Positions 45,502-55,371 are shown, counted from the first letter of the stretch. The stretch is DNA of 64,000 nucleotides from a bacterium BMS3Bbin13 (GCA_002897735.1 BDTW01000056.1:1-64000), one strand, 5' to 3'. Notes: generated from the sequence alone by a model not told the origin. Numbers and translations: made by a program.

Positions 45502-47318
45502 GCCTCGTCGCCCTGGCCGTGCTCGCACCCCTCGCGGCGGCGGCCGGGATCCCGGTGCTGCGCCGTGCCCCCGCCCTGCTCGCGCTGCTGGGGGCCGGGG
45601 CCGGCCTCGTTGCCGGCCTGGGGCTGTTGACCCGCGTATCCGCCGGTCTGCACCCCGTGCTGATCCTGCCCGGCCTGCCGGGCATGCCGCTGCGCCTGGT
45701 CGGCACCCCCCTGACCGCACTGCTGTCGCTGCTGGTCGCCGTGGTCGGCGCCCTGGTGCTGATCTATGCCGTCGGCTACATGAAGCGGGACGACGAGAAG
45801 GTGCGCTTCTTCGCCACCATGTCGTTTTTCATCGCCGCCATGCAGACGCTGGTGCTCGCCGGCGACTGGATATTGCTGCTCGCCGCCTGGGAACTCATCG
45901 GGCTCAGCAGCTATCTGCTGATCGGCTTCTGGTATCGGCGTCCCGGCGTGGCTTCGGCCGCCACACGCGCCTTCCTCTACACCCGCACGGCCGACCTGGG
46001 GCTCTACGCCGCCGTGTTCCTCCTCATCGGCACCACCGGCAGCAGCGAGATCGCCGTCACCCTGCACAGCGGCGGGGGAGCGAGTGTTGCCGTCGGACTC
46101 CTGCTGCTGGCGGCCGCCATGGGCAAGTCCGCACAGACCCCGCTGCACGACTGGCTGCAGCGCGCCATGGCCGGTCCCACGCCGGTCTCCGCCCTGCTGC
46201 ACTCGGCGACGCTGGTGGCCGCCGGCGCCATCCTGCTGATCCGCACCGCACCCCTGCTGCCGCCGGACGCGCTGCTCGCCATCGGTATCGTCGGCGGGAT
46301 CACCACCGTGGTCACCGGCCTCATCGCCCTGGCCGAGAAGGATCTCAAGCGCCTGCTGGCGGCTTCGACCTCCAGCCAGTACGGTCTCATGCTGGTGGCG
46401 GTCGGCGCCGGCGTGCCCAAGGCGGCGCTGCTGCTGCTGATCGCCCATGCGGTCATCAAGAGTTCCCTGTTCCTCGGTGCCGGGGTATTCCAGCACAGCC
46501 GCCACTCCACCCGCCTGACGGACCTGCACGGCGCCGGCCGGGACCGGCCATGGATCTTCGCCGGCTTCACCCTGGCGGCCCTGGCCCTGGCCGGCATCCC
46601 GCCGCTGAGCGGCTTCTTTGCCAAGGATGCCGTCATCGCCGCCTCCCTGGCCTCGTCCAACGCGCGGCTCCTGGCGCCGCTCGCCCTGGCCGGCACCCTG
46701 TTGACCGGGGCCTACATGGCCCGGGCCCTGCGGATTCTGTGGCGAGGCAAGCGCCTGGATCGGCGCGTGGCGGGGTTGCGCTGGATGGGGGCGGGGCTGG
46801 CCGGACTGGTCATCCCGGCCGTCGTACTGGGGGCGGCCTTCCCTTTCATCGAAACCCTGTTGGCGACCCCGGTCCCCGAAACCACTCTGGCCCGGGTTTT
46901 CGGGCTGAGTGCCGCACTGGGCGGCCTGACGCTGGGCTGGTTCATCCCGGGGCGGCGTCTGCTGGGGCCGCTGTTGCCCTGGGCACAACGGGGCTTTGCC
47001 ATTGCCGGCGGCGTCGACGCCTGGATCGTACGTCCCGCGCTCGCCCTGGCCCGCGGCTGCGAGCGGCTGGAACGTACGCTGTACGCAGGGGTGATGGCGG
47101 GGGGACGGCTGGGACTCGCCATCGCCCGGGCCGTGCGCCGCAGCGATGACCAAGGTATCGACGGGCTGATCGCCTCCCTGGTGCGGGGCACGATCAACCT
47201 CGGCAACCGCGCCCGTGCGCTGCAGAGCGGCCTGATCCACCGCGAACTGGCCATGACCGTCGCAGGCACCGCCCTCCTCCTGGCGGCGCTGCTCGCCGGC
47301 GTGTTGGTTTTCCCGTGA
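45498..47318 (+). CDS. nuoL: NuoL-like proton-pumping subunit
   Basis: This 606-residue antiporter-type subunit has about 16 helices. Key charged residues are kept: the Glu in LLAAWELIGLSSYLLIGFWY and the Lys/His region MGKSAQTPLHDWLQRAMAGPTPVSALLHSATLVAAG. The downstream LAEKDLKRLLAASTSSQYGLM is also kept. The C-terminal region is long enough for the lateral helix. It starts inside the nuoK stop. A 32-base gap then leads to nuoM. Confidence 0.95.
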   Translation: MSLVALAVLAPLAAAAGIPVLRRAPALLALLGAGAGLVAGLGLLTRVSAGLHPVLILPGLPGMPLRLVGTPLTALLSLLVAVVGALVLIYAVGYMKRDDEKVRFFATMSFFIAAMQTLVLAGDWILLLAAWELIGLSSYLLIGFWYRRPGVASAATRAFLYTRTADLGLYAAVFLLIGTTGSSEIAVTLHSGGGASVAVGLLLLAAAMGKSAQTPLHDWLQRAMAGPTPVSALLHSATLVAAGAILLIRTAPLLPPDALLAIGIVGGITTVVTGLIALAEKDLKRLLAASTSSQYGLMLVAVGAGVPKAALLLLIAHAVIKSSLFLGAGVFQHSRHSTRLTDLHGAGRDRPWIFAGFTLAALALAGIPPLSGFFAKDAVIAASLASSNARLLAPLALAGTLLTGAYMARALRILWRGKRLDRRVAGLRWMGAGLAGLVIPAVVLGAAFPFIETLLATPVPETTLARVFGLSAALGGLTLGWFIPGRRLLGPLLPWAQRGFAIAGGVDAWIVRPALALARGCERLERTLYAGVMAGGRLGLAIARAVRRSDDQGIDGLIASLVRGTINLGNRARALQSGLIHRELAMTVAGTALLLAALLAGVLVFP

Positions 47319-47350
47319 CGATACCGAATTTCTGACCTGGAGATCCCGAA

Positions 47351-48820
47351 GTGCTTCCCATTGTGTCGATCACACTTTTCCTGCCGCTCGTCGGCGCGGC
47401 CTGCATCATGGTCCTGCGCAAGGCGCCCGCCTCGGTCGTGCACGGCATCGGTATCGCCACCGGCGCCCTGACCCTGGCCGGTGCCGTATGGATGTGGTCG
47501 CGGGGCGTGCTTCCGGCGGGTTTCTCCCAAGTGGAGCAGATCGGCTGGATGCCGGCCATCGGCGCCGCCTACCGGGTGGGCGTGGACGGGATCAGTCTGC
47601 CGCTGGTGTTGCTGACCGCACTGCTGTTCTTGCTGACCTTCATCTTTTCGGCCAAGGTCAAGGAACGCCCGCACGCCTACGTGGTCCTGATGCTGCTGTT
47701 GGAAACCGCATCGATCGGCACCTTCACGGCGCTGGACGCCCTGTTGTTCTATGTCTTCTTCGAAATCTCGCTGGTGTCGATGTACTTCATGATCGCCGGC
47801 TGGGGACACGAAGACCGTCAGCGCGCGGCGCTGATGTTCTTTCTCTACACCCTGCTGGGCAGCCTGCCGCTGCTGCTCGCCATCCTCGGCCTGTATCTCG
47901 GCAGCGATCCGCACACCTTCGATATGCGCGTCTGGATCGCCAGCCCGCCGTTGACCGGCACCGCGGCCATGCTGGCGTTGGTCGCGATGCTGTTCACTTT
48001 TGCGGTCAAGATACCGCTCTTCCCGCTGCATACCTGGCTGCCGGCCGCTCACGTAGAGGCCCCCGCCGCCGGCAGCGTCATCCTCGCCGGGGTGATGCTG
48101 AAGTTCGGCGCCTACGGTCTGATCCGCTTCGCCTTGCAGATGACTCCGGAGGCCTTTCGCCACGCCGCCGTCATCATCCTCGTCTTCGGCGTGGTCAGCG
48201 CGCTCTACGGCGCCTTTGCCGCACTGGCGCAGACCGATCTCAAGCGCCTGATCGCCTACACCTCCGTCAACCACATGGGCTATGTCGTCGTCGGCGTCGC
48301 CATCGCCGCGCTGGCCACCGACCCCGCCGTGCGCGCCCTCGCACTGGACGGCTCCGTTCTGCAGATGATCAGCCACGGTCTGGTCACCGGCGCACTGTTC
48401 TTCCTCGTCGGCATGCTTCAGGATCGCGCCCACACGCGGGAGATGGCCCGGTTCGGCGGCCTGCTGAAGGTGATGCCGATACTCGGCTGGTCCTTCATAT
48501 TGGCCGCCTTCGCCTCGCTGGGCCTGCCGGGACTGGCGCACTTCCCGGCCGAGTTCCAGATCTTCCTGGCGACCCTGCGGGTCGAACCCGCGGCCATCGT
48601 CGTCATCCTGGGCATCGTGGTCACCGCGGGCCTCTATCTGCGGGCCATCGGTCAGGTCTTTCTCGGCGAGCCCCGGGAACAGTGGAAGGGCCTGACCGAT
48701 CTGAACGCCCGTGAGCTGCTCACCCTGGTACCGCTGCTGGTGCTGATCGTCGGGGTGGGCGTCGCACCCGCCTGGGTGCTGGATGTGATCCACACGACCA
48801 CCGCGACCCTGCACTTCTGA
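47351..48820 (+). CDS. nuoM: NuoM-like proton-pumping subunit
   Basis: This 489-residue protein has about 14 helices. The conserved Glu is in LFYVFFEISLVSMYFMIAGWG. The broken-helix Lys is in FAVKIPLFPLHTWLPAAHVEAPAAGSVILAG, with LAQTDLKRLIAYTSVNHMGYV after it. GTG start with GGAG upstream. Full length, all catalytic residues expected for proton translocation are present. Confidence 0.95.
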   Translation: MLPIVSITLFLPLVGAACIMVLRKAPASVVHGIGIATGALTLAGAVWMWSRGVLPAGFSQVEQIGWMPAIGAAYRVGVDGISLPLVLLTALLFLLTFIFSAKVKERPHAYVVLMLLLETASIGTFTALDALLFYVFFEISLVSMYFMIAGWGHEDRQRAALMFFLYTLLGSLPLLLAILGLYLGSDPHTFDMRVWIASPPLTGTAAMLALVAMLFTFAVKIPLFPLHTWLPAAHVEAPAAGSVILAGVMLKFGAYGLIRFALQMTPEAFRHAAVIILVFGVVSALYGAFAALAQTDLKRLIAYTSVNHMGYVVVGVAIAALATDPAVRALALDGSVLQMISHGLVTGALFFLVGMLQDRAHTREMARFGGLLKVMPILGWSFILAAFASLGLPGLAHFPAEFQIFLATLRVEPAAIVVILGIVVTAGLYLRAIGQVFLGEPREQWKGLTDLNARELLTLVPLLVLIVGVGVAPAWVLDVIHTTTATLHF

Positions 48821-48836
48821 TGGGGCGCACCGCGTC

Positions 48837-50216
48837 ATGACCTCGATGGCCCACGACCTCTCGTTCCTGATCCCCGAGATCCTCGTACTGTTGACCGGCG
48901 CCGGCACGCTGGTGTGCGAGATGCTGCGCCGGCCCCGTACCGCGTTGGCGGTCGCCGTTGCCGGCCTGCTGCTCGCCACCGCCCTGACCTTGCCCCTGCT
49001 CGGCGTGGACACGAGCGTCTTCAGCGGCACTTTCCGCATCGACACCTTGAGCATCTGGGCCAAGCTGATTCTGCTGCCGGCCACCGTGCTGTCCCTGTTG
49101 CTGGCCCGCGCCGAACTCCACGGCGGCGACCGGGAGGGAACCGTCTACAGCCTGCTCTGCTTCACCACCTTCGGCGCCCTGGTGCTGGCCGGAAGCGGCG
49201 ACACCATGTTCCTGGTGCTCGGCGTGCTGCTCTCCGGCCTGGGCGCCTTCGCGCTGGTCGCCTATCCGCGCAACGACGCCGCCACCGAGGCGGCCATGAA
49301 GTTCTTCGTGTTCGCCTCGGTCACCGGCGGCGTGATGATCTTCGGCCTGACCTACTGGTTCGGCGCCACCGGCTCCACGCTGCTCGGCGACCTGGGCGGC
49401 CTCGACAAGGCCCCGCTCGCCGCCGCCGTCGGCCTGATCGCCGTCATCGTCGGGCTGGGTTACAAGGCATCCCTGGTTCCGTTTCATTTCTGGGCGCCCG
49501 ACGCCTACGAAGGCGCCCCGCTGTCGGTCGCCGCCTATCTATCGGTGGTACCGAAGATCGGGGCGATCTTCGCCCTGGTCCAGGTGGTGCGCGATCTGCC
49601 CGTCTCCGGCGGCTGGCCGTTCCTCCTCGCCGTCGTTTCGGTACTGACCATGACCTTCGGTTACCTGGCCGCGCTGGTGCAGGACAACGTCGTCCGGCTG
49701 CTGGCCTATTCATCGATCGCCCAGGCCGGCTACTTCCTGCTGGGTGTGGTGGCGGTGGGCGTGAGCCCGCTCGCGCTGCCGGCCCTGATCGTCTTCGCCG
49801 CCGCCTACGCGGCCATGAACCTGGGCGCGTTCTCCGTCACCCTGCGAACCGGACGGACACTCGACGCGTTCGCGGGCCTCGGGCGCGGGAATCCCGTCGT
49901 CGGGGTGGCGATGGTGCTGTTTCTCCTTTCCCTGACCGGCATCCCGCCGCTGGCCGGATTCGTCGGAAAATTTCTGTTGTTCGGAGCCGCCATCGACGCC
50001 CACTTCACCTGGCTGACCGTGGTCGCCATCCTCAACAGCGTGCTGTCGCTCGCGGTGTATCTGCGTATCGTAGTGCCGATGTACCGGCGGCGCAGCGAGG
50101 CGGCGGCGCCGATGCCGACCCACCTGCCATGGAACCGTGCGGTGTGGGTTGTTGCGCTCATCGCCACATTGGCCATCGGACTGGGGGCGCAGGCACTGAT
50201 CGGCCGGCTGGCCTGA
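48837..50216 (+). CDS. nuoN: NuoN-like proton-pumping subunit
   Basis: This 459-residue antiporter-type subunit has YKASLVPFHFWAPDAYEGAPLSVAAYLSVVPK (key Lys and family motif) and VQDNVVRLLAYSSIAQAGYFLLG. It closes the A-(B/D)-H-J-K-L-M-N operon. No nuoC, E, F, G or I homologue follows. Two ATGs (48837 and 48846) are possible starts. Downstream the next gene is an unrelated small AT-rich ORF. Confidence 0.94.
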   Translation: MTSMAHDLSFLIPEILVLLTGAGTLVCEMLRRPRTALAVAVAGLLLATALTLPLLGVDTSVFSGTFRIDTLSIWAKLILLPATVLSLLLARAELHGGDREGTVYSLLCFTTFGALVLAGSGDTMFLVLGVLLSGLGAFALVAYPRNDAATEAAMKFFVFASVTGGVMIFGLTYWFGATGSTLLGDLGGLDKAPLAAAVGLIAVIVGLGYKASLVPFHFWAPDAYEGAPLSVAAYLSVVPKIGAIFALVQVVRDLPVSGGWPFLLAVVSVLTMTFGYLAALVQDNVVRLLAYSSIAQAGYFLLGVVAVGVSPLALPALIVFAAAYAAMNLGAFSVTLRTGRTLDAFAGLGRGNPVVGVAMVLFLLSLTGIPPLAGFVGKFLLFGAAIDAHFTWLTVVAILNSVLSLAVYLRIVVPMYRRRSEAAAPMPTHLPWNRAVWVVALIATLAIGLGAQALIGRLA

Positions 50217-50331
50217 TCGCAGGCCTCGTTGCCGCACCGGTGATTATCCGGATAGCGACGAGGCCGTTGCGGAATACCCCACCGACGAATAAGGCCGGAT
50301 CGATCTACTGAACCGATATCCGGAGGATTCC

Positions 50332-50568
50332 ATGAAAAAGCTTAAAAATGAGAAAGAGATGGTTAAGAAAGCAATCGATGAAGGTGTGAAATACGGCGAA
50401 GGAAGAGGCGTCGTGGAATTTGAGCCCACCGATTCGGCGAGTGAGAAAATCGAGTACATCTATCGACTGCTTGTCCACGACAAGGTGATACAGCCCATCC
50501 CGGAAGATCAAATTTCCCAGAAATCCATGAGGCACAAACTGGCCATTTGGGCGTCAAAGAGAAAATAA
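50332..50568 (+). CDS. Small charged cytoplasmic protein, possibly DUF5062-like
   Basis: This 78-residue, highly charged protein runs KKLKNEKEMVKKAIDEGVKY then EKIEYIYRLLVHDKVIQPIP and SMRHKLAIWASKRK. The pattern recalls short DUF5062 proteins of gammaproteobacteria, from memory and not certain. GGAGG lies five bases before the ATG. It is noticeably less GC-rich than the nuo-like genes before it. No membrane segment or cysteine. Function unknown. Confidence 0.75.
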   Translation: MKKLKNEKEMVKKAIDEGVKYGEGRGVVEFEPTDSASEKIEYIYRLLVHDKVIQPIPEDQISQKSMRHKLAIWASKRK

Positions 50569-50659
50569 TGGGGAGTGGCATAAACAGGGAAGCGATGGCT
50601 TCCGGCGAATGAGGTCGGATCGCGTGAGAACGAACCACAATCCGGAGATTCGGGGCCGG

Positions 50660-51559
50660 TCAGATATCGAGACGGTCGTAGAACCGCGCCCGATAGAGCA
50701 GGCGCGGGCTTTCGGGGTCGTCCTCGAAGGCGGCGCGATCGTGGAGTACGTTGTTGCTGATCAGGCCCATACCGGCCTGCAGCAATCCCCGCAGCACGCC
50801 GGCCTCCGATCCTTCCAGAATGGCGTGCAGGCGCCGGGCCGCCGCGCGGACCGGCGGATCGTCTTTCCAGACGGCGTTGTGCCGACGCGCCGTATGGCGC
50901 ATATGCAGCGTACCGCTCGCCGGGTCGACCCGGAACACCGGCCCGGTACGCTCCGGGCGCGCGAGACCGCCCGCCTCGGTGCCGGGCGGGATCGTGAGTG
51001 CATCCGGCGCCATCAGCGCGCGGATGTAATCCGGATTCTCGCGGCGCAGCAACAGGTAGGCGATTTCATGATCGAGCAGACGGTTCTCGCCGCCCTGCGC
51101 GGCCGGTTCGACGCAGTGCAGCAGGAGGGCATGGATCTGCCGATCGGCGGCGTTGTAGTACCCGTCGGTGTGCCACCGGATGGCACGGTCGGTATACGGG
51201 ATGTAGCCGGCGCGCCGTCCGTCCGCGGCCGCCGCGAGAGTGCTCAGTCCGTCCGGGTCCGAGAGCCAGTTGCGGTCCAGGCGCGTCACGCCGAATTGCC
51301 GCCCCAGGGCGAGCGGGATGGCGCGATCCGCGTCGGCCGGCCCCGCGTAGAGCACCATATTCGTACGACGCAGCCGATCCAGCATGGCCGCGTGTTCGCT
51401 ACGTGTGAGACGGCGCGGATCCTTGACCTCGACGACCAGTTCCCCGAGATCGGCGGGATAGCGCGCGAGCTTGGCATCGCTCCAGCGCCGGAACGCCGCG
51501 TCGTCATCGAGACGGAACGGTGAACGGGCGGGATCCGCCGTTGGGGTCACAAGACTCAT
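50660..51559 (-). CDS. TauD/TfdA-family Fe(II)/2-oxoglutarate-dependent dioxygenase
   Basis: This 299-residue protein keeps the iron facial triad: His and Asp in AIRWHTDGYYN, and a distal His in GLISNNVLHDRAAFED followed by the oxoglutarate-binding Arg (LLYRARFYDRL). MVLYAGPADAD near residue 70 is atypical. Family members hydroxylate taurine, herbicides, carnitine precursors and others; the substrate cannot be told here. AGGGG lies upstream of the ATG at 51559. Divergent from the DUF1566 gene; the two 5' ends are about 45 bases apart. Confidence 0.85.
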   Translation of the reverse strand: MSLVTPTADPARSPFRLDDDAAFRRWSDAKLARYPADLGELVVEVKDPRRLTRSEHAAMLDRLRRTNMVLYAGPADADRAIPLALGRQFGVTRLDRNWLSDPDGLSTLAAAADGRRAGYIPYTDRAIRWHTDGYYNAADRQIHALLLHCVEPAAQGGENRLLDHEIAYLLLRRENPDYIRALMAPDALTIPPGTEAGGLARPERTGPVFRVDPASGTLHMRHTARRHNAVWKDDPPVRAAARRLHAILEGSEAGVLRGLLQAGMGLISNNVLHDRAAFEDDPESPRLLYRARFYDRLDI

Positions 51560-51603
51560 GGCAATCCCCTGCGGAAAAGATGCCGGATTTCCCATACACT
51601 ATC

Positions 51604-52770
51604 ATGAATCAAGAGATTCGCAGGGGGGACCGCCTCCGGCACAGGGTACCGACCCCGGCGGCGATCGCCCTTGCAGCGACCACCATGCCACTCGAACGAT
51701 CCCAAGCCGCCCGTCGACCCTCCGTGCGCCTCGCCGCGCAGAGCCCACACGGACAGGCCCCGGGCCGGGAGGCGCGTCTGCCGCAGACCGGGCAAAGTAC
51801 CTGCCATGACGTCGCGGGACGGGAGATCCCCTGTCCCGATAGCGGGCAGGACGGTGAGATCCGCGCGGGGTTACCCTGGCCGGAACCGCGCTTCCAACCG
51901 CGAGGGGAACGGGTCCACGATCGGCTGACCGGGCTCGACTGGACCCTGGATGCAAACCCGGCCGCGTTTCCCATGACCTGGGGGGAGGCGCTCGCGTACA
52001 TCGTGGAACTCAATGACCGCGGCGCGCTCGGCTTCACCGATTGGCGGCTGCCGAACCGCCGGGAACTGCGCAGCCTCGTAAGCCACCAGACGCGCGATCC
52101 GGCGCTGCCCGCCGGACATCCCTTCGACAACGTCTTCCCCGGCTGGTACTGGACTTCCACGACCGCCGTTATCAGCCCGTTGCACGCTTGGTATGTGCAC
52201 CTCGGCGGGGCGCGCATGTTCTACGGGGGCAAGGACCAGTCCTTCCTGGTGTGGCCCGTACGCGGTACCGGCAACGAGGTGCTGCCGGCGACCGGTCAGA
52301 TCCGTTGCTTCGATGAGACCGGTCGGGTGATCGCCTGTACCGGCAGCGGCCAGGACGGGGAATCGCGGCTCGGCTCGGCATGGCCGGTGCCGCGATTCGA
52401 AGTGCACGCAGAGACGGTCCTCGACCGCATGAGTGGACTCTGCTGGCTCCGGCACGCGGACCCGACCGGCGCACCCGTGTCTTGGCCCGAGGCCCTCGCC
52501 GCCGTGGCGCGCACCGCCGTACCGTCGCCCGCGGGCCCGTGGCGGTTACCCAATATCATCGAGCTGGAATCGCTCGTGGATTGCGGGCGCCATACACCGG
52601 CTTTGCCGAAAGACCACCCGTTCACGGAGATCCGAGAGGGCTACTGGTCGTCCACCACCAGCCTCTATGAACCCGACTGGGCGTGGGCGCTGTACCTCGA
52701 GAAGGGGGCCGTAGGCGTAGGCCAAAAGGCCGGGGCCTATTTCCACGCATGGCCGGTCAGCGGCCCGTAG
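51604..52770 (+). CDS. Protein with two DUF1566 (Lcl C-terminal-like) domains
   Basis: Two related halves each show the DUF1566 pattern. The first has RVHDRLTGLDWTLDAN, GFTDWRLPNRRELRSLV, YWTSTTAVISPLHAWYVHL and FLVWPVRG. The second repeats TVLDRMSGLCWLRHAD, PWRLPNIIELESLVD, YWSSTTSLYEPDWAWALYL and FHAWPVSGP. Each is preceded by a CPDSGQDGE/CTGSGQDGE element. The N-terminus is Arg/Pro-rich without an evident signal peptide. The start is uncertain; ATGs at 51580 and 51604 are both possible. DUF1566 domains resemble C-lectin-like surface proteins; the role here is unknown. Confidence 0.85.
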   Translation: MNQEIRRGDRLRHRVPTPAAIALAATTMPLERSQAARRPSVRLAAQSPHGQAPGREARLPQTGQSTCHDVAGREIPCPDSGQDGEIRAGLPWPEPRFQPRGERVHDRLTGLDWTLDANPAAFPMTWGEALAYIVELNDRGALGFTDWRLPNRRELRSLVSHQTRDPALPAGHPFDNVFPGWYWTSTTAVISPLHAWYVHLGGARMFYGGKDQSFLVWPVRGTGNEVLPATGQIRCFDETGRVIACTGSGQDGESRLGSAWPVPRFEVHAETVLDRMSGLCWLRHADPTGAPVSWPEALAAVARTAVPSPAGPWRLPNIIELESLVDCGRHTPALPKDHPFTEIREGYWSSTTSLYEPDWAWALYLEKGAVGVGQKAGAYFHAWPVSGP

Positions 52771-52854
52771 ACGAACGGCAAGGACCGCGCTCGATCGATA
52801 CGACGTCCGGACGGATCGCGCGCTACGGCTTCGAGGTGATGTTGGGAAATCCCC

Positions 52855-55371
52855 TCAGTGCGCCCAAAGTATCAGCTGCGCCTCCAGCGGGACGATGGCA
52901 TCCGGATGGTACGGCACGATGCGCGGCGTGTAGTCGGAGGGGACTCGATCCGAGGGGACCTCCCCCGTGTAGACATAGGCGTTCGCCCCGCCCGCCAGGA
53001 CCTCGCCACGCTCCATCACTTCGCGCACCGGAGGATCGCCGTCGGCGTAGAGTTCCACGCGCACCGCACCGGGGTCCAACTCGTCGAGATATACCTGCAC
53101 CGCGAAGCGATGCACGCCGTCCCCCGCCTCCACCGCGACGTTCCCGAAACGCAGCACCGGCCAGTGCCGCGCGAGCATCTCGCGCCACTGCGCCAATGCC
53201 TTGCCCAGGGCGCCGCCGTCCGCCGCGCGCTTGCGGCAGTTCATGGTCAACGGAAGATAGTAGGCTTCGGTGTACTCCCTGAGCATCCGGTTGGTGGAGA
53301 ACTGCGGAGTGAGTCGCGCCATACTCTCGCGCACCCGCGCGACCCAGCCGCGCGGCACGCCGTGCGCGTCGCGCTCGTAGAACGCCGGGACGACCTCCCC
53401 CTCCAACAGCCGGTACAACGCCTGACATTCCTGCCAATCCCAGGCCGGATCGGCGCCGTGCTCGCGTCGGTCCCCCAGGGCCCAACCCACGTCCGGGGCG
53501 TAGGCCTCGGCCCACCAGCCGTCCAACTCCGAGAGATTCAAACCCCCGTTGACCAGCACCTTCATGCCGCTCGTGCCGCTCGCCTCCCACGGGCGGCGCG
53601 GCGTATTGATCCACAGGTCCACTCCCTGCACCAGCTCCTCCGCCAGCGCGAGGTCGTAGTCGGCGAGGAAGATCACGCGCCCCTGGACGTCGGGGCGGCG
53701 CACGAACGCGGCCCACTCGCGGATCATGGCCTTGCCCTCCGCGTCCTGCGGGTGCGCCTTGCCGGCGATCACGAGCTGAACGGGCCGCTCGCGTCGCGCC
53801 AGCAGGCGCACCAGCCGCTCCGGCTCTTTGAGCAGGAGGTTGGGACGTTTGTAGGCGGCGAAACGGCGCGCGAAGCCCAGCGTCAGGCTGTCCGGATCGA
53901 GCAGGCTGGCACACGCCTGCACCGCTTCCGATCCGCTCCCCTGCTCCCCGCGCTGCGCCGCCATACGCACACGCAGGCGATCGACGAGACGCCGGCGGGC
54001 GGCGCCCCGAAACGCCCACAGCGCCTCATCGGTCACCGCCCGCAGATCCGTCTCCAGGGTTTCCATCGCCCCGAGCCAGCGCGCCTTCCCGCACGCCCGG
54101 GTCCACAATTCATCGGCCGTCGCGGAATCCCAGGACGGCACGTGCACGCCGTTGGTGACGTGCCCGATCGGCACTTCGACCTCCGGCCAGTTGGGAAACA
54201 GCGGCTGGAAGATGTGTCGGCTCACGGCACCGTGCAGGCGACTCACGCCGTTCACCGCGGCGCTGCCGCGCACCGCCAGATGGGCCATGTTGAAGGACTC
54301 CTTCCGATCCCCGGAGTCGAGGCGCCCGAGCGCCAGCAGGGTGTCGATACCGACCCCGAGGGAGGAGACATAGTCATTGAAGTAGCGTGCGAAGAGCTCC
54401 GGATTGAATTGGTCGAATCCCGCCGCGACCGGCGTGTGCGTGGTGAACAGGTTGCCCCCCCGGGTACAGCTCAGCGCCGCTTCGAACGAAATCCCCTCGT
54501 TGCGCACCATGAACGCCCGCGTCCGCTCGAGGATCGCGAACGCCGCATGGCCCTCGTTGAGGTGACAGACGGGGCAGTCCAGGCCAAGCGTGTCCACCAG
54601 ACGCCAGCCGCCGATACCGAGCACGATCTCCTGTTGCAGGCGCAGCTCGCTTCCGCCCCCGTAGAGCGCGCTCGTGATGCCGCGATCGCCGGGTGCGTTG
54701 AGTGGATCGTTGCTGTCGAGCAGGTACAGCCAACGACGTCCGACCTTCACCTGCCAGGTACGCAGCCGCAGCGTGCGCCCCGGCAGCTCCACGAACACCC
54801 GCACCCACTCCCCCTCGGCGTCACGTAACGGCACCACCGGCATCATGGTCGGGTCGTTGTACGGGAAGAACTCGAGTTGCTCCCCCTGAGGGTCCAGCGC
54901 CTGCCGGAAGTAGCCCTGCTGATAGAGCAGTCCGATGCCGAACAGCGGCACACCGAGATCACACGCGGTCTTGAGGTGGTCCCCGGCGAGCACACCCAGG
55001 CCGCCGGAGTAGATGCGCAGCGATTCGCTCAGGCCGAACTCCATACTGAAGTAGGCCACCGCACCATCGAAGCCTTCGCGACGAACCCCGTTGAACCAGG
55101 TCTCGGCGTGCAGGTGTTCCTCGCGCGCGGCGAGCTGGCGATGCAGGATCTCGAGAAAGGCCGAATCCCGCGAGAGTTCCTCGAGGCGCCGCTCGGAGAC
55201 GGTTTCGAGGATCAACCACGGGTTGCGCATGGACGCCCAGAGATCCGGGTCGACCGCCCGCCAGAGCGCATCGCCCGCATGGTGCCAACTCCAGCGCAGG
55301 TCCAGCGCCAGGGTCGCCAAGCCCTGCAGTGCCTCCGGCAGGGGCCGCGCCAAGTAGTGCGTCACGGGCAT
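52855..55371 (-). CDS. glgP: Alpha-glucan phosphorylase GlgP
   Basis: This 838-residue phosphorylase of the bacterial/archaeal alpha-glucan (GT35, DUF3417-containing) type releases glucose-1-phosphate from glycogen or maltodextrin. The N-terminal domain starts LARPLPEALQGLATLALDLRWSWHHAGD. The catalytic part has AYFSMEFGLSESLRIYSGGLGVLAGDHLK, FARRFAAYKRPNLLL and the PLP site RRPWEASGTSGMKVLVNGGLN. It is followed in the same direction, 59 bases away, by phosphoketolase upstream, suggesting a shared carbohydrate-catabolism transcript. It complements GlgX. Confidence 0.95.
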   Translation of the reverse strand: MPVTHYLARPLPEALQGLATLALDLRWSWHHAGDALWRAVDPDLWASMRNPWLILETVSERRLEELSRDSAFLEILHRQLAAREEHLHAETWFNGVRREGFDGAVAYFSMEFGLSESLRIYSGGLGVLAGDHLKTACDLGVPLFGIGLLYQQGYFRQALDPQGEQLEFFPYNDPTMMPVVPLRDAEGEWVRVFVELPGRTLRLRTWQVKVGRRWLYLLDSNDPLNAPGDRGITSALYGGGSELRLQQEIVLGIGGWRLVDTLGLDCPVCHLNEGHAAFAILERTRAFMVRNEGISFEAALSCTRGGNLFTTHTPVAAGFDQFNPELFARYFNDYVSSLGVGIDTLLALGRLDSGDRKESFNMAHLAVRGSAAVNGVSRLHGAVSRHIFQPLFPNWPEVEVPIGHVTNGVHVPSWDSATADELWTRACGKARWLGAMETLETDLRAVTDEALWAFRGAARRRLVDRLRVRMAAQRGEQGSGSEAVQACASLLDPDSLTLGFARRFAAYKRPNLLLKEPERLVRLLARRERPVQLVIAGKAHPQDAEGKAMIREWAAFVRRPDVQGRVIFLADYDLALAEELVQGVDLWINTPRRPWEASGTSGMKVLVNGGLNLSELDGWWAEAYAPDVGWALGDRREHGADPAWDWQECQALYRLLEGEVVPAFYERDAHGVPRGWVARVRESMARLTPQFSTNRMLREYTEAYYLPLTMNCRKRAADGGALGKALAQWREMLARHWPVLRFGNVAVEAGDGVHRFAVQVYLDELDPGAVRVELYADGDPPVREVMERGEVLAGGANAYVYTGEVPSDRVPSDYTPRIVPYHPDAIVPLEAQLILWAH

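Noticed and set aside
45363..49487. Very long minus-strand frames over the nuo-like genes
   Set aside because: Gln/Gly/His-rich antisense shadows of nuoL, nuoM and nuoN.
41257..50216. Ordinary NADH:quinone oxidoreductase (NDH-1) operon
   Set aside because: NuoC, E, F, G and I are absent and the B/D part lacks cofactor ligands, so NADH oxidation by this set alone is not supported.
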